From contig CAIJXT010000030.1 of NCBI GenBank assembly GCA_903824665.1, forward strand, positions 62,001 through 126,000: DNA of 64,000 nt, in the 5' to 3' direction. The notes beneath the pieces are model-generated. The model made no database searches and was not told the origin of the DNA. It worked only from the letters and a program-made list of their open reading frames with translations. Position numbers and translations under genes: made by a program. Shown in pieces: positions 48,511-58,753 of this stretch. This stretch comes from an uncultured Bacteroidota bacterium. Its GTDB lineage: Bacteria; Bacteroidota; Bacteroidia; Chitinophagales; Chitinophagaceae. Positions within the stretch are counted from its first letter, which is position 1. Every line of letters begins with the position of its first letter.

Positions 48511-49476
48511 TTACAGCAGTTGGCTGATCAGTGCATCCTGCGACACCCCCTCGGCCTCTGCCTTGTAGTTGCGCAGTATACGGTGGCGCAGCACAGGCAT
48601 TGCCATTGCACGAACGTCCTCAATGTCTGGCGAGTACTTGCCATGTATCAGTGCGTGACATTTAGCACCCAGCACCAGGTATTGCGATGCACGTGGCCCT
48701 GCACCATACGACAGGAACTGTCCCGCTGCTGTTGCTGCACCCTTTGTGCCGGGCCTTGTCTTTTGCACGAGCCCTACGGCATACTCCAGCACATTGTCTG
48801 GTACCGGCACACGCCTTACCAGCTCCTGAAAGCCCATGATCTCTTCTCCGCTCATCACCTTCGAGAGTTTTGGTGTGCTCGCACCCGTAGTATTCCTTAC
48901 TATGGTCACCTCTTCAGCAAAGCTCGGGTAGTCCAGCGTTACCTGAAACATAAAACGGTCCAGTTGTGCCTCGGGTAGTGGGTAGGTACCTTCCTGCTCT
49001 ATGGGGTTCTGTGTAGCCAGCACAAAGAATGGCGATGGTAATTTGTAGAGTGTACCACCCGCTGTTACATTGCGCTCCTGCATGGCTTCCAGCAGTGCCG
49101 ACTGGGTCTTGGGTGGTGTACGGTTGATCTCATCAGCCAGTATGATATTGGCAAATATGGGCCCCTTGATAAACTGAAAGGCACGTTGCTCATTCAGAAT
49201 CTCTGCACCCACTATATCGCTGGGCATCAGATCCGGGGTAAACTGTATACGTTTGAACGACAGATCCAGCACATCAGAAATGGTCTTAACCAGCAGTGTT
49301 TTGGCAAGGCCGGGCACACCTACGAGCAGGCTGTGGCCGTTGCACAGTATCGCAATGATGAGTTTTTCAACTACATCCTCCTGACCTACTATTACATTGC
49401 CTATATTTTTGCGTATCTCTTTGGTCTTTTCTTTGAGGGCATCCGCCGCTTCTTTGTCCGTTGCGTATTTGTACAT
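48511..49476 (-). CDS. MoxR family AAA+ ATPase
   Basis: LLVGVPGLAKTLLVKTISDVLDLSFKRIQFTPDLMPSDIVGAEI; ILADEINRTPPKTQSALLEAMQE. Confidence 0.93.
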   Translation of the reverse strand: MYKYATDKEAADALKEKTKEIRKNIGNVIVGQEDVVEKLIIAILCNGHSLLVGVPGLAKTLLVKTISDVLDLSFKRIQFTPDLMPSDIVGAEILNEQRAFQFIKGPIFANIILADEINRTPPKTQSALLEAMQERNVTAGGTLYKLPSPFFVLATQNPIEQEGTYPLPEAQLDRFMFQVTLDYPSFAEEVTIVRNTTGASTPKLSKVMSGEEIMGFQELVRRVPVPDNVLEYAVGLVQKTRPGTKGAATAAGQFLSYGAGPRASQYLVLGAKCHALIHGKYSPDIEDVRAMAMPVLRHRILRNYKAEAEGVSQDALISQLL

Positions 49477-49596
49477 TGTTTCGTGGAACTTTATTTACAG
49501 GGCCGCGGCGACTGTTTAGATGATTTGATGGCCTGCGGCTGGTATTAAACGGGAAAGTTCCATTATTTTGTGTAATTAAACAAATCCTTATTTACA

Positions 49597-49929
49597 GTGG
49601 ACATAACAATACGCGAGGCACAGCAGCAGGTAGACGAATGGATACGCACGGTGGGTGTCCGGTATTTTGGTGAGCTCACAAACCTGGGCATACTCATGGA
49701 AGAGGTGGGCGAGTTGTCGCGGATCATGGTGCGTACCTACGGCGAGCAGTCTTTTAAGCCCGGCGACAACGGAAAGGAAATGGCCGACGAAATGGCCGAT
49801 GTGCTCTGGGTGCTCATGTGCCTTGCCAACCAGACCGGTGTAGACCTCACCGATGCACTGGCAAAAAACATGGAGAAAAAGACTATGCGCGATGCTACCC
49901 GCCACCAGGACAATGAAAAGCTGAGGTAG
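49597..49929 (+). CDS. MazG-like nucleotide pyrophosphohydrolase
   Basis: LGILMEEVGELSRIM...KEMADEMADVLWVLMCLANQTGVDL. Confidence 0.87.
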   Translation: MDITIREAQQQVDEWIRTVGVRYFGELTNLGILMEEVGELSRIMVRTYGEQSFKPGDNGKEMADEMADVLWVLMCLANQTGVDLTDALAKNMEKKTMRDATRHQDNEKLR

Positions 49930-50089
49930 ATGGTAGGTTTTATACTATGAAGAGAATTTGGATCGTTATGTGGAAGTATACATAGAAAAGTATTTTGCTA
50001 TTTCGTTTGACGCTCATTTCTTTAAACGGCCGCTTTGTGGCCAGTGATTTGAAGTCGCCATTTCTAAGAAGTTTATTGAAAGAAAGACC

Positions 50090-50674
50090 ATGCTGAAAAG
50101 TAGTTTTACAACAAATGTAATAGAGGCGGGCTGCGATGAAGCAGGCAGAGGGTGCCTTGCCGGGCCGGTATTTGCTGCTGCAGTGATACTGCCTCCAGGT
50201 TTCCATCATCCGTTGCTCAACGACAGCAAGCAGGTATCCGAAGAGCATAGATCAGCGCTAAGGGAAATAATAGAACGAGAGGCATTGGCATGGGCTGTAG
50301 CATCAATGGATCCCACCGAGATCGACCGGATCAATATTCTGAAGGCCTCGTTCAAGGCAATGCACCAAGCTATCAGTGAGCTTGTGCTCCGCCCCCAACT
50401 ATTGCTAATAGACGGCCATATTTTCCCGCCTTACTTTGGAATTACCCACCATTGCGAGGTGAAAGGTGATGGCAAATATGCCTCCATTGCCGCCGCAAGT
50501 ATACTGGCAAAAACCCACCGCGACGAATATATGTTGCGCATTCACAGTGATTACCCGGTATACGGTTGGGACAAAAACAAAGGTTATGGGACAGCGGCAC
50601 ACTTGCGTGGAATAATAGAGCATGGCATTTGCGAACATCATCGCAGGTCATTTGCCCCTTGCAAAGAACAGTAG
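50090..50674 (+). CDS. rnhB: Ribonuclease HII
   Basis: [47 protein letters not shown]. Confidence 0.95.
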   Translation: MLKSSFTTNVIEAGCDEAGRGCLAGPVFAAAVILPPGFHHPLLNDSKQVSEEHRSALREIIEREALAWAVASMDPTEIDRINILKASFKAMHQAISELVLRPQLLLIDGHIFPPYFGITHHCEVKGDGKYASIAAASILAKTHRDEYMLRIHSDYPVYGWDKNKGYGTAAHLRGIIEHGICEHHRRSFAPCKEQ

Positions 50675-50716
50675 CGACCTATCCGTATGTTAAGGGAATG
50701 TTTCGCCAATATTAAC

Positions 50717-50772
50717 TTAACCCAAGCGTAAACTTGGCGTAACAATAAGATAATATTAGACCCGGACTTTTG
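50717..50772 (+). promoter_or_regulatory. Four tandem 11-bp operator-like repeats plus TTTTG element upstream of TonB receptor
   Basis: TTAACCCAAGC/GTAAACTTGGC/GTAACAATAAG/ATAATATTAGA/cccggac/TTTTG, 21 nt from TTTTG start to ATG. Confidence 0.6.
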
Positions 50773-50788
50773 CATCAAAATTACATCG

Positions 50789-53566
50789 ATGCGAAGTATT
50801 GCACTTATTACATGTTTATTACTTTCTGTTTTCAACGTTTTTGCCGGCGGCAAGATCACCGGTAAAGTATCTGACGAAAAGAATGGCGAAACGATTATCG
50901 GAGCGGTAGTTGTTATAAAAGGTACAACTCAGGGTACTGTTACAGATATTGATGGCAATTTTGAATTGCCAGTTGATACCGGTACTTATACGATAGAGGT
51001 GAAATATGTGGGCTATGCCAACAAAGAGATCAGCGATGTAAAAGTAAATGCTAATAAAGAAACCATTCTTAGCATCACAATGGCTCAGGCAAAATCTACT
51101 GAGCTGGCAGAGGTAGTAGTAAAAACTTCCATGAAGAAGGAGAACATCAGCGCGATGATCGTGTACCAGAAGAATACTAACACGGTTGCGCAGGTGGTTT
51201 CTGCTGAAGCCATTCGCAAATCACCAGATAGAAACACAGGCGAGGTGCTCAAAAGAGTATCATCTGCTTCTGTGATCGACGGCAAGTATCTTGTAGTGCG
51301 TGGCCTTGCCGACAGATATAATCAGGCTACCCTGAACGGCACATTGCTTTCCAGTACAGAACCTGATCGTAAAACTTTCTCATTTGACCTGTTCCCGGCT
51401 GGAATGATCGACAATATCGTGGTCAACAAAGCTGCCACACCCGATCTTCCCGGTGAGTTTGCCGGTGGTCTTATCCAGGTGAACACACGTGATATCCCAT
51501 CAAAAAACTTTATGTCCTTTCAGGTAGGCACTGGTGCCAACATGCAGACAGTGGGCAAAGACTTTGCCTATAATAAAGGTGGCAACCTTGACTGGTTGGG
51601 TATCGACGACGGAACCCGTGCGCTACCATCTTCTGTACCCGACAAAGACGGTTTCAGGAAACTGACCACAGACCAGCGCTACGCGGTGGCCAAGACACTG
51701 AAAAACGACTGGAGCTATGAAACAAGATCCGGGTCGCCAAATGCCAATGTCCAGGCATCGGGTGGTGTGAATACCAAGATACTCAAAGGCAAAACATTTG
51801 GTGCCATAGTTGCTGTGACCTATAATAAGCAGAACAGGCGCTCAGAGTTTACACGTACTTTCTTCAATCAGGCTCAGGGAGTTGTAGAGAAAACACTGGA
51901 CTTTAAGGAAGAGTCTTATGGCCAGGAGGTTTTGTGGGGTGCACTTGCCAATATGACCCTGGAACTGAACAAGAACAGCAAAATATCATTCCGTAATATC
52001 TTCAACGTGAACGGCACAGACAATACTCTTGTGCGTACCGGTCGCAATAACGATTATGGTGGCGATGTGGCTGCCTACCAGTTGGCATTCAAGTCGGCAA
52101 AATTTGCAACTACTCAGTTGAACGGTAATCACTATCTCGAAAAATCAAAGGTAAAACTCAATTGGAATACAGGTTACACCCGCCTGCGCCAGGACCAGCC
52201 AAACCTGCGCCGTATGGAGTATCGTAAGTCTGATGACGATTCAGTATACCGCGCAGTTGTTCCCACTTACCTGCCTTCTTTGGCGTCTTCTAGTATTTTC
52301 TATTCAGACCTTACCGACAAAATTGCATTTGCAAGCGTTGATGCGGCCAAGCCTTTCGTGATGTTCGGGCAGAGCCAGACAATCAAGATCGGCTACATGG
52401 GACAAACCAAAAACCGCGAATTCAACTCGCGCCCTTTTGGAATGACTGGAGGTACACCGGAACTGCAATTGCTGCCCGCTGATCAGATTTTTGCTCAGGC
52501 CAATATCGGTACAGGTGGCTACAATTTTAGCGAGCTCAGCGATAAAGACTATGACTATACAGCATCTAGCCTCCTTAATGCTGGATTCCTGATGTTGGAC
52601 AATGCTTTCGGAGAGCGTTACAGACTGGTGTGGGGTGTTCGTTATGAAAATTTCAACCAGACACTGAATGGCTTCCGCAGCAACAAGCCCACAAATGTGG
52701 ACCGTAATGTAGGAGACTTCCTGCCTTCTATGAACTTCACGTACAAGCCTACCGAAAAAACCAACCTGCGTCTGTGTGCCTCGCAAACAGTTATCAGGCC
52801 TGAGTTCCGTGAACTTTCTCCTTTTGCTTTCTACGACTTTGAATTGCTTGCAGCAGTACAGGGTAACCCCGATCTGCAGCGCACAAAGATCACTAACCTG
52901 GATTTGCGGTATGAATTGTATCCCCGCAGTGGAGAGATGATTACTGCAGGTGTATTTTACAAACATTTCAATAATCCTATAGAGCAGTTTTACAATGAGT
53001 CTGGTATCAATACATTCTCTTTCACTTACAACAATGCGCCATCTGCAAAAAGTTATGGTGCTGAAGTGGAATTTCGCAAAAGGCTCGATGTGCTTTTCGG
53101 CGACGTGATGGCACCTTTTACAGCATTTGCAAATGCATCGTACATTTTCAACAATGTTGATTTTGATATCAAGACAAACACAGGGGAAACTGTAAAAGCT
53201 GACCGCCCAATGCAGGGACAGTCGCCTTACGTGATCAATAGTGGTCTTCAGTATGATGGTGAAAAGTCTGGAACCAGTGTTACATTGCTGTTCAACATGA
53301 TTGGACGCAGAATATTCCTGGTAGGCAACGAAACCAACCCAAGTATCTGGGAAGCACCAAGGCCATTATTCGACTTCCAGATTTCGCAGAAGATCCTTAA
53401 AGAACGTGGCGGTCTCAAGTTTACTATCACTGATCTGCTCAATCGCAAAGCCAACTTCTATCAGGATCGTAATGACAATGGCAAGTATGATATGTCCAAA
53501 GACTTTTTGCGCATTTCTAAATTGACCGGTACTACCCTTGCACTTTCTTTCGTGTACAATTTATAG
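50789..53566 (+). CDS. TonB-dependent receptor with carboxypeptidase-regulatory-like N-terminal domain
   Basis: GKVSDEKNGETIIGAVVVIKGTTQGTVTDIDGNFEL; plug and barrel; RKANFYQDRNDNGKYDMSKDFLRISKLTGTTLALSFVYNL. Confidence 0.93.
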   Translation: MRSIALITCLLLSVFNVFAGGKITGKVSDEKNGETIIGAVVVIKGTTQGTVTDIDGNFELPVDTGTYTIEVKYVGYANKEISDVKVNANKETILSITMAQAKSTELAEVVVKTSMKKENISAMIVYQKNTNTVAQVVSAEAIRKSPDRNTGEVLKRVSSASVIDGKYLVVRGLADRYNQATLNGTLLSSTEPDRKTFSFDLFPAGMIDNIVVNKAATPDLPGEFAGGLIQVNTRDIPSKNFMSFQVGTGANMQTVGKDFAYNKGGNLDWLGIDDGTRALPSSVPDKDGFRKLTTDQRYAVAKTLKNDWSYETRSGSPNANVQASGGVNTKILKGKTFGAIVAVTYNKQNRRSEFTRTFFNQAQGVVEKTLDFKEESYGQEVLWGALANMTLELNKNSKISFRNIFNVNGTDNTLVRTGRNNDYGGDVAAYQLAFKSAKFATTQLNGNHYLEKSKVKLNWNTGYTRLRQDQPNLRRMEYRKSDDDSVYRAVVPTYLPSLASSSIFYSDLTDKIAFASVDAAKPFVMFGQSQTIKIGYMGQTKNREFNSRPFGMTGGTPELQLLPADQIFAQANIGTGGYNFSELSDKDYDYTASSLLNAGFLMLDNAFGERYRLVWGVRYENFNQTLNGFRSNKPTNVDRNVGDFLPSMNFTYKPTEKTNLRLCASQTVIRPEFRELSPFAFYDFELLAAVQGNPDLQRTKITNLDLRYELYPRSGEMITAGVFYKHFNNPIEQFYNESGINTFSFTYNNAPSAKSYGAEVEFRKRLDVLFGDVMAPFTAFANASYIFNNVDFDIKTNTGETVKADRPMQGQSPYVINSGLQYDGEKSGTSVTLLFNMIGRRIFLVGNETNPSIWEAPRPLFDFQISQKILKERGGLKFTITDLLNRKANFYQDRNDNGKYDMSKDFLRISKLTGTTLALSFVYNL

Positions 53567-53585
53567 TACGTCATTTCACCATTGC

Positions 53586-53622
53586 AAAAGAGGTTGTATC
53601 CGTAAAAAGGTACAACCTCTTT
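53586..53622 (+). terminator. Intrinsic terminator downstream of TonB receptor
   Basis: aaaagaggttgta...tacaacctcttt. Confidence 0.7.
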
Positions 53623-53666
53623 CGCATTTATTTACAGGCTCAAAAAGCTAAAAATCGCGACAAAAG

Positions 53667-53722
53667 ATAGCATTCAGTTAATGTGGCGGTAATATTGCGG
53701 TAACGTTGGAAGGCGAATTTTG
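53667..53722 (+). promoter_or_regulatory. Four tandem 11-bp operator-like repeats plus TTTTG element upstream of lipoprotein gene
   Basis: ATAGCATTCAG/TTAATGTGGCG/GTAATATTGCG/GTAACGTTGGA/aggcgaa/TTTTG, 21 nt from TTTTG start to ATG. Confidence 0.6.
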
Positions 53723-53738
53723 TGTCAAATTTTAAAAC

Positions 53739-55103
53739 ATGAAAAAAATCATTTTCGGCCTCACAGCATTATCAATTCTGGTAGCCGTATCCTGCAAAAA
53801 GAAAGACGACAATCCAACCCCAGTAACTCCGGTTGAAGATCCAAACGGGTATGTTTTGAATGCTGATATCACAGCTGATAGGACATTGCTCGCAGGCAAG
53901 ACATACACTATGTCTAGCATGGTATATGTAAAAACCGGCGTAACACTTACAATTCAGCCAGGCGTTACCATCAAGGCTGCTAAAGGCAAGAACGCACTTG
54001 TTGTAACAAGAGGCGGAAAGATTATGGCAGTAGGCAAAGTAGATAGTCCGATTGTATTCACTTCTGCTGAGACAGCACCTACATACGGTGATTGGGGTGG
54101 TATAGTAATATTGGGTAGGGCTACAACAAACGCCTCTTTTAACAGCGTACCGGGTCAGGGCGAAATTGAAGGTGGTGTGAATAACACAGCCGGAGACGGT
54201 ATTTATGGTGGTACAGACGACAACGATAATTCTGGAAAGCTGAAGTATGTACGTATCGAGTACGGTGGCTATCCTTTCCAGCCTGATAAAGAGTTGAACT
54301 CTCTTACAATGGGTGCCGTAGGTCGTGGTACTGAGATCGACTATGTAGAGTGTGCTTATGGTTACGACGATGCGTTTGAGTGGTTTGGTGGTACTGTAAA
54401 TTGCAAACACCTTATTGCTTACAAAACACTCGATGATAACTTCGATTGTGATTTCGGTTTCCGTGGCAGCGTTCAGTTCGCTCTTTCAATTGTTGATAAA
54501 GACCAGGCAGACGTTTCAGGTAGCAACGGTTTTGAAGTAGACAATGACGGTTCAGGTTCTACAAACACACCGATCACTGCGCCTATCTTCGCTAACGTTA
54601 CAATTATCGGACCAAAAGAAACATCAACAACAACAATCAATTCAAATTTCAAACGTGCGGCTCATCTTCGCAGGAATTCAAAACACTCCATCCTGAATAG
54701 TGTACTCGTTGGTTACCCAACTGGTATCCTGATCGACGGTTCTAAGTGTGGTGCTAACATCCTTGCTGGCGATATCGAACTGAAAGGTGTTGTGGTTGCC
54801 GGTTGCACAAAAGCATTCGATACTGTAGGTACTTCTTCTACAACATTGGGTTCTCTGACTACTTTCCTGACCACTACAAATCCAACATGGAGCAACGAAT
54901 CTAAAGCAACTTCTGCAGAAGCTGGTCTTACAGCACCTTTCGCAGCAGCAGCTTCTTTCGATCCTAATCCTGCAGCTGGTTCTGTTCTTACAGCAGGTGC
55001 TGCAACAAGCACTAAGCTCGGTGGCGGTTTCTTCACTACAACTACTTACCGTGGTGCATGCGCAGTAGGTGATACTTGGTGGAAGACCTGGAGCAAATTC
55101 TAA
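53739..55103 (+). CDS. Outer-membrane/surface lipoprotein, likely beta-helical, hypothetical
   Basis: Lipobox LVAVSCKKKDD; GVTLTIQPGVTIKAAKGKNALVVTRGGKIMAVG pattern; Gly/Thr-rich repeats. Confidence 0.7.
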   Translation: MKKIIFGLTALSILVAVSCKKKDDNPTPVTPVEDPNGYVLNADITADRTLLAGKTYTMSSMVYVKTGVTLTIQPGVTIKAAKGKNALVVTRGGKIMAVGKVDSPIVFTSAETAPTYGDWGGIVILGRATTNASFNSVPGQGEIEGGVNNTAGDGIYGGTDDNDNSGKLKYVRIEYGGYPFQPDKELNSLTMGAVGRGTEIDYVECAYGYDDAFEWFGGTVNCKHLIAYKTLDDNFDCDFGFRGSVQFALSIVDKDQADVSGSNGFEVDNDGSGSTNTPITAPIFANVTIIGPKETSTTTINSNFKRAAHLRRNSKHSILNSVLVGYPTGILIDGSKCGANILAGDIELKGVVVAGCTKAFDTVGTSSTTLGSLTTFLTTTNPTWSNESKATSAEAGLTAPFAAAASFDPNPAAGSVLTAGAATSTKLGGGFFTTTTYRGACAVGDTWWKTWSKF

Positions 55104-55130
55104 TAAATTAATTACGGAGTTTTTTAGTAC

Positions 55131-55175
55131 ATCCGGGCTATGTATACTACGGTATCATAGCCCGGATTGTTTTTG
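55131..55175 (+). terminator. Candidate intrinsic terminator
   Basis: atccgggctatg...catagcccggattgttttt. Confidence 0.65.
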
Positions 55176-55235
55176 TGCATATGTGCCGCTATCTGTAGTA
55201 TATTTGGCAATCGCCAACGGCGTATTCATTCAGGT

Positions 55236-55478
55236 ATGATAATAAACATAAAGGCATTTGGAATAGCAAGAGAAATATTTGGTAGTACTGTTGTTTCCAT
55301 CAGCCTGCCGGATACTGCTGTTGTTGCTGATCTCCTGCCTGAAATAAAGCGTTTGTATCCTGCTATGAACAAGCTGTCTTCGTTTGCAATAGCTGTCAAT
55401 GGTTGCTATGCAACTAATGAGACTGCACTTACTGCAGCAGATGAGGTGGCAGTGATACCACCTGTTAGCGGAGGATGA
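55236..55478 (+). CDS. moaD: MoaD/ThiS family protein
   Basis: 80 aa beta-grasp ending in VAVIPPVSGG (C-terminal GG). Confidence 0.88.
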   Translation: MIINIKAFGIAREIFGSTVVSISLPDTAVVADLLPEIKRLYPAMNKLSSFAIAVNGCYATNETALTAADEVAVIPPVSGG

Positions 55479-55485
55479 CAAAAGA

Positions 55486-55920
55486 ATGGGTATAAACATG
55501 GCCGACCTGAATATCAGTATTACACCAGAACCACTTGTTGCAGCACAATGCATTGAGTGGGTGATGTCGCCGCAATGTGGGGGAATAGATGTATTCATCG
55601 GTACCGTGCGCAACCATACCAGCGGCAAAACTGTAGTTCGCCTTGAGTTCGAGGCCTACGAATCAATGGCTGTCAGCGAAATGAATAAAATTGCTTTGGA
55701 TGCTGCTGCTAGGTGGGACATCCAAAAGTTGCTGATTCATCACAGAACGGGGGTATTGGCGGTTGGTGATATTCCTGTTATTATTGCTGTTGCCGCAGCA
55801 CATCGCGATGCAGCATTTGCCGCTTGCAGGTACATAATTGACACACTGAAGCAAACAGTTCCTATTTGGAAGAAGGAGGTTTTTGAAGATGGCGAGGTGT
55901 GGGTTGCAGCACACCCCTGA
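55486..55920 (+). CDS. moaE: Molybdopterin synthase catalytic subunit
   Basis: GGIDVFIGTVRNHTSGKTVVRLEFEAYESMA; HHRTGVLAVGDIPVIIAVAAAHRDAAF; PIWKKEVFEDGEVWV. Confidence 0.93.
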   Translation: MGINMADLNISITPEPLVAAQCIEWVMSPQCGGIDVFIGTVRNHTSGKTVVRLEFEAYESMAVSEMNKIALDAAARWDIQKLLIHHRTGVLAVGDIPVIIAVAAAHRDAAFAACRYIIDTLKQTVPIWKKEVFEDGEVWVAAHP

Positions 55921-55922
55921 CA

Positions 55923-56579
55923 CTAGCGCTGCAGCTTTTCTCCAAAACAGAGATCGCCGGCATCGCCAAGGCCCGGTACTATGTATTTGTCAGCATTTAG
56001 TCCTTCATCAATAGCCGCTACCCAGATATGGGCTTCGGGGTGTTTTCTGCTGATTTCAGCCATGCCATCTGGCGACGCCACAACGGCTACTATATGTAAC
56101 TGAGAGGGAATACCATATTGTATCAGCGACGACAAAGTTTGCAACATCGATGCAGCCGTGGCCAGCATGGGATCTGCTACGATGAGTGTCCTGCCAGAAA
56201 GGTCGGGACAGGCTATATACCCCTGAGCAATTTCAAACGAATGATCATCATGATGTTTGCGGTATGCACCAATAAACGCACTGTCGGCCTCGTCGAAGTA
56301 GCTCAGTAGTCCGTTGTACAAAGGCAGTCCGGCTCTGAGAATTGTTGCCAGTACGGGCTGGTTGTTTAGCACCCTGCTGTTGGTAGGGGCTATAGGAGTT
56401 TGCGTATCCTTATTGCTATAAGTGAGTGTCTTGCTGATCTCATATGCAGCCACCTGACCTATGCGCTCTATATTTCGTCTGAACCGGTTACGGTCTGTTT
56501 GCCGGGTGATATCCCGCAGTTCGTACATCCATGCAGAGATCAGATTGTCGTGTTGACTTAGGTTTGTAACCATATCCAT
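55923..56579 (-). CDS. upp: Uracil phosphoribosyltransferase
   Basis: LRDITRQTDRNRFRRNIERIGQVAAYEISKTL; LRAGLPLYNGLL; LIVADPMLATAASM; DEGLNADKYIVPGLGDAGDLCFG. Confidence 0.92.
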   Translation of the reverse strand: MDMVTNLSQHDNLISAWMYELRDITRQTDRNRFRRNIERIGQVAAYEISKTLTYSNKDTQTPIAPTNSRVLNNQPVLATILRAGLPLYNGLLSYFDEADSAFIGAYRKHHDDHSFEIAQGYIACPDLSGRTLIVADPMLATAASMLQTLSSLIQYGIPSQLHIVAVVASPDGMAEISRKHPEAHIWVAAIDEGLNADKYIVPGLGDAGDLCFGEKLQR

Positions 56580-56720
56580 CTTATCTTTAACTCAAAAGTA
56601 CCAATGATCGCTGTTCTGCGGTTATTTGTCCCTCCCCTTTTTTAGAAATGTTTCACAACGACGGTGCATTTTAGGTAGATATTTATTTTGTAACATTGTA
56701 GCCGCATAACCATTGACTAT

Positions 56721-58691
56721 ATGAGGTATTTGTTTTTTGTGTTGTGTTGGCTCGCTTTGCCCTTTTTAGCCGGAGCGCAAGAGCATTATGTTGATTTTGC
56801 TACTAAACTGAGTAAGGCAAAAAATGATTCGGAGAAAGCATTTATTTACAAGGATGCGCTTATCCATTATTACCGCGATAATTCAGATACTTTCAAATTC
56901 TATGCCGACGAGGCAATTGCATATTTCAGAAAGAAAAATTATAGTCTTGGAGAGGGAATCATAGTGGCACAACTCGGGCTCACAGATCGTGCCGAAGGAC
57001 GTGTGCTTGTTGCGTTGAAGCGATTTCATTATGCATTGGATATTTTCAGAAAAGAGCATTACACCCGGGGCATGGCCGACTTGCTGGGTAATATTGGTGG
57101 TCTGGAAGCTGGTCGCGGAAACATCGATGTTGCTGCAAAATACATTACCGAGTCGCTGAGGATGCAAGAGGCGCTGGGAAACCGGTCTGGTTTGGTAATC
57201 GGGTACATGAATCTGGGCAGCATGTACCTGCAGCAGAACGACACGGCAAATGCGGCGCTGTTTCTCAATAAGGCTTCTTTGATCAGCAGGGAGCTGCCCC
57301 TGACAGTACAGATAATTGGCCTTTACAATATGGTTGGTGTGCTATATGCAATGAAGGGCGACAATGAAAAAGCACTGGATTGTTTTCTAAACAATCTTGA
57401 ATTGAGCAATAAGTATGAGCTGTTGCCGGCACAGGTTGAGTGCATCTCTTATATTGCCGAGTATTACCAGCAAAATGGTAATCCGGAAAAGGCATTTCAA
57501 TATTTGCGCGATGGGTTGAAACTCACTACAGAGCACAACCTCGCGGAGATGAAATCGAATATGCTTTTGACAATGGCATCACTGCTTCAGGAAAAGGACC
57601 CTGAATCGGCAGTACAATATATGAATGAAGCGCTGGAGATCGGCAAACAGATGGATAACAAATCGTTTATGGCTACTGTATATGACAATCAGGCAGCTAT
57701 CTACAAAAAACTCGGCAAATTCAAAGAAGCATTGTTTGCCACCGAGTTGAAGAACCGGATTACAGACAGCATTTTCAGCATCCGCAAAAGCAAAGAGCTG
57801 GCAAGTATATCGTCTGCTTACGAACTCGAAAAGTCGATTGAAAAAGTGAATGAGCTGCAGCGCGAAAATTCAAGGAATGAAAGGCAACGAAATGTATTGC
57901 TGGTGATCGCTATCGGTGTAATATTGCTGCTGGCAACACTTTGGAGCTTCTACCGGAAAACAATATTGTTGAATCGCCAGTTGGCTGCACATCAGGCCGA
58001 AATGAGCGAGTTGAATACCATGAAGGATAAGTTGTTTTCAATCATCGGTCACGATCTCAGGGGGCCGTTGGCCCGAATTCCCACAATTCTGGATATATAT
58101 GAGGATCCTACGACCGACGCTACAGAGAAAAAATACCTGCTCGATAGTCTTAGGGAGCATACCAGTGCATCAATGGATATGTTGGAGAAGTTATTGTTTT
58201 GGGGGCAGGCGTTGGTTAAGGGCGTGAAAATGATAGAACAGAAGGTCGCAATCAAAACAGTGGTTGCTGATAATGTAGAGTTGTACACACAGGCTGTTGC
58301 TGAAAAAAATATAGTTGTCAGGAATAATGTCAAAGACGGTTCCTATGTATTTGCAGACACAAAACATTTTGACTTTATCGTTCGCAATTTGTTACACAAC
58401 GCTATTAAATACTCACATACTGGCGGTGTAATAACGCTGGATACTGACGAAAGCAGCAGGAAAGGATATATAATTCTCGCATTCAAGGATACCGGTACCG
58501 GCATTTCGCCCGAATTGCTGAAAGGAATTTTCAATCCATCTTCCAGTACACCGGGTACCGCCAATGAAAGAGGTACCGGCATTGGTTTGATGCTCTGTAA
58601 AGAATTTGCAATACTCAATGGGGGAGACATCTGGGCAGACAGTATTCCCGGAAAAGGATCTACGTTTTATCTATCACTGCGAAATATGTAA
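56721..58691 (+). CDS. TPR-containing sensor histidine kinase
   Basis: TPR repeats, single TM, IIGHDLRGPLARI H-box, FIVRNLLHNAIKYSHTGG N-box, ERGTGIGLMLCKEF G-box. Confidence 0.92.
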   Translation: MRYLFFVLCWLALPFLAGAQEHYVDFATKLSKAKNDSEKAFIYKDALIHYYRDNSDTFKFYADEAIAYFRKKNYSLGEGIIVAQLGLTDRAEGRVLVALKRFHYALDIFRKEHYTRGMADLLGNIGGLEAGRGNIDVAAKYITESLRMQEALGNRSGLVIGYMNLGSMYLQQNDTANAALFLNKASLISRELPLTVQIIGLYNMVGVLYAMKGDNEKALDCFLNNLELSNKYELLPAQVECISYIAEYYQQNGNPEKAFQYLRDGLKLTTEHNLAEMKSNMLLTMASLLQEKDPESAVQYMNEALEIGKQMDNKSFMATVYDNQAAIYKKLGKFKEALFATELKNRITDSIFSIRKSKELASISSAYELEKSIEKVNELQRENSRNERQRNVLLVIAIGVILLLATLWSFYRKTILLNRQLAAHQAEMSELNTMKDKLFSIIGHDLRGPLARIPTILDIYEDPTTDATEKKYLLDSLREHTSASMDMLEKLLFWGQALVKGVKMIEQKVAIKTVVADNVELYTQAVAEKNIVVRNNVKDGSYVFADTKHFDFIVRNLLHNAIKYSHTGGVITLDTDESSRKGYIILAFKDTGTGISPELLKGIFNPSSSTPGTANERGTGIGLMLCKEFAILNGGDIWADSIPGKGSTFYLSLRNM

Positions 58692-58753
58692 CAAAAATGT
58701 AGGGCGGTATCTGGTCATTGTGTGTACATTTGAAAAATAAAATCTAAGTTACT

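Noticed and set aside
55236-55920. moaD-moaE pair without other moa/moe genes
   Set aside because: The rest of the pathway can be elsewhere in the genome; the window is too small to call it orphan
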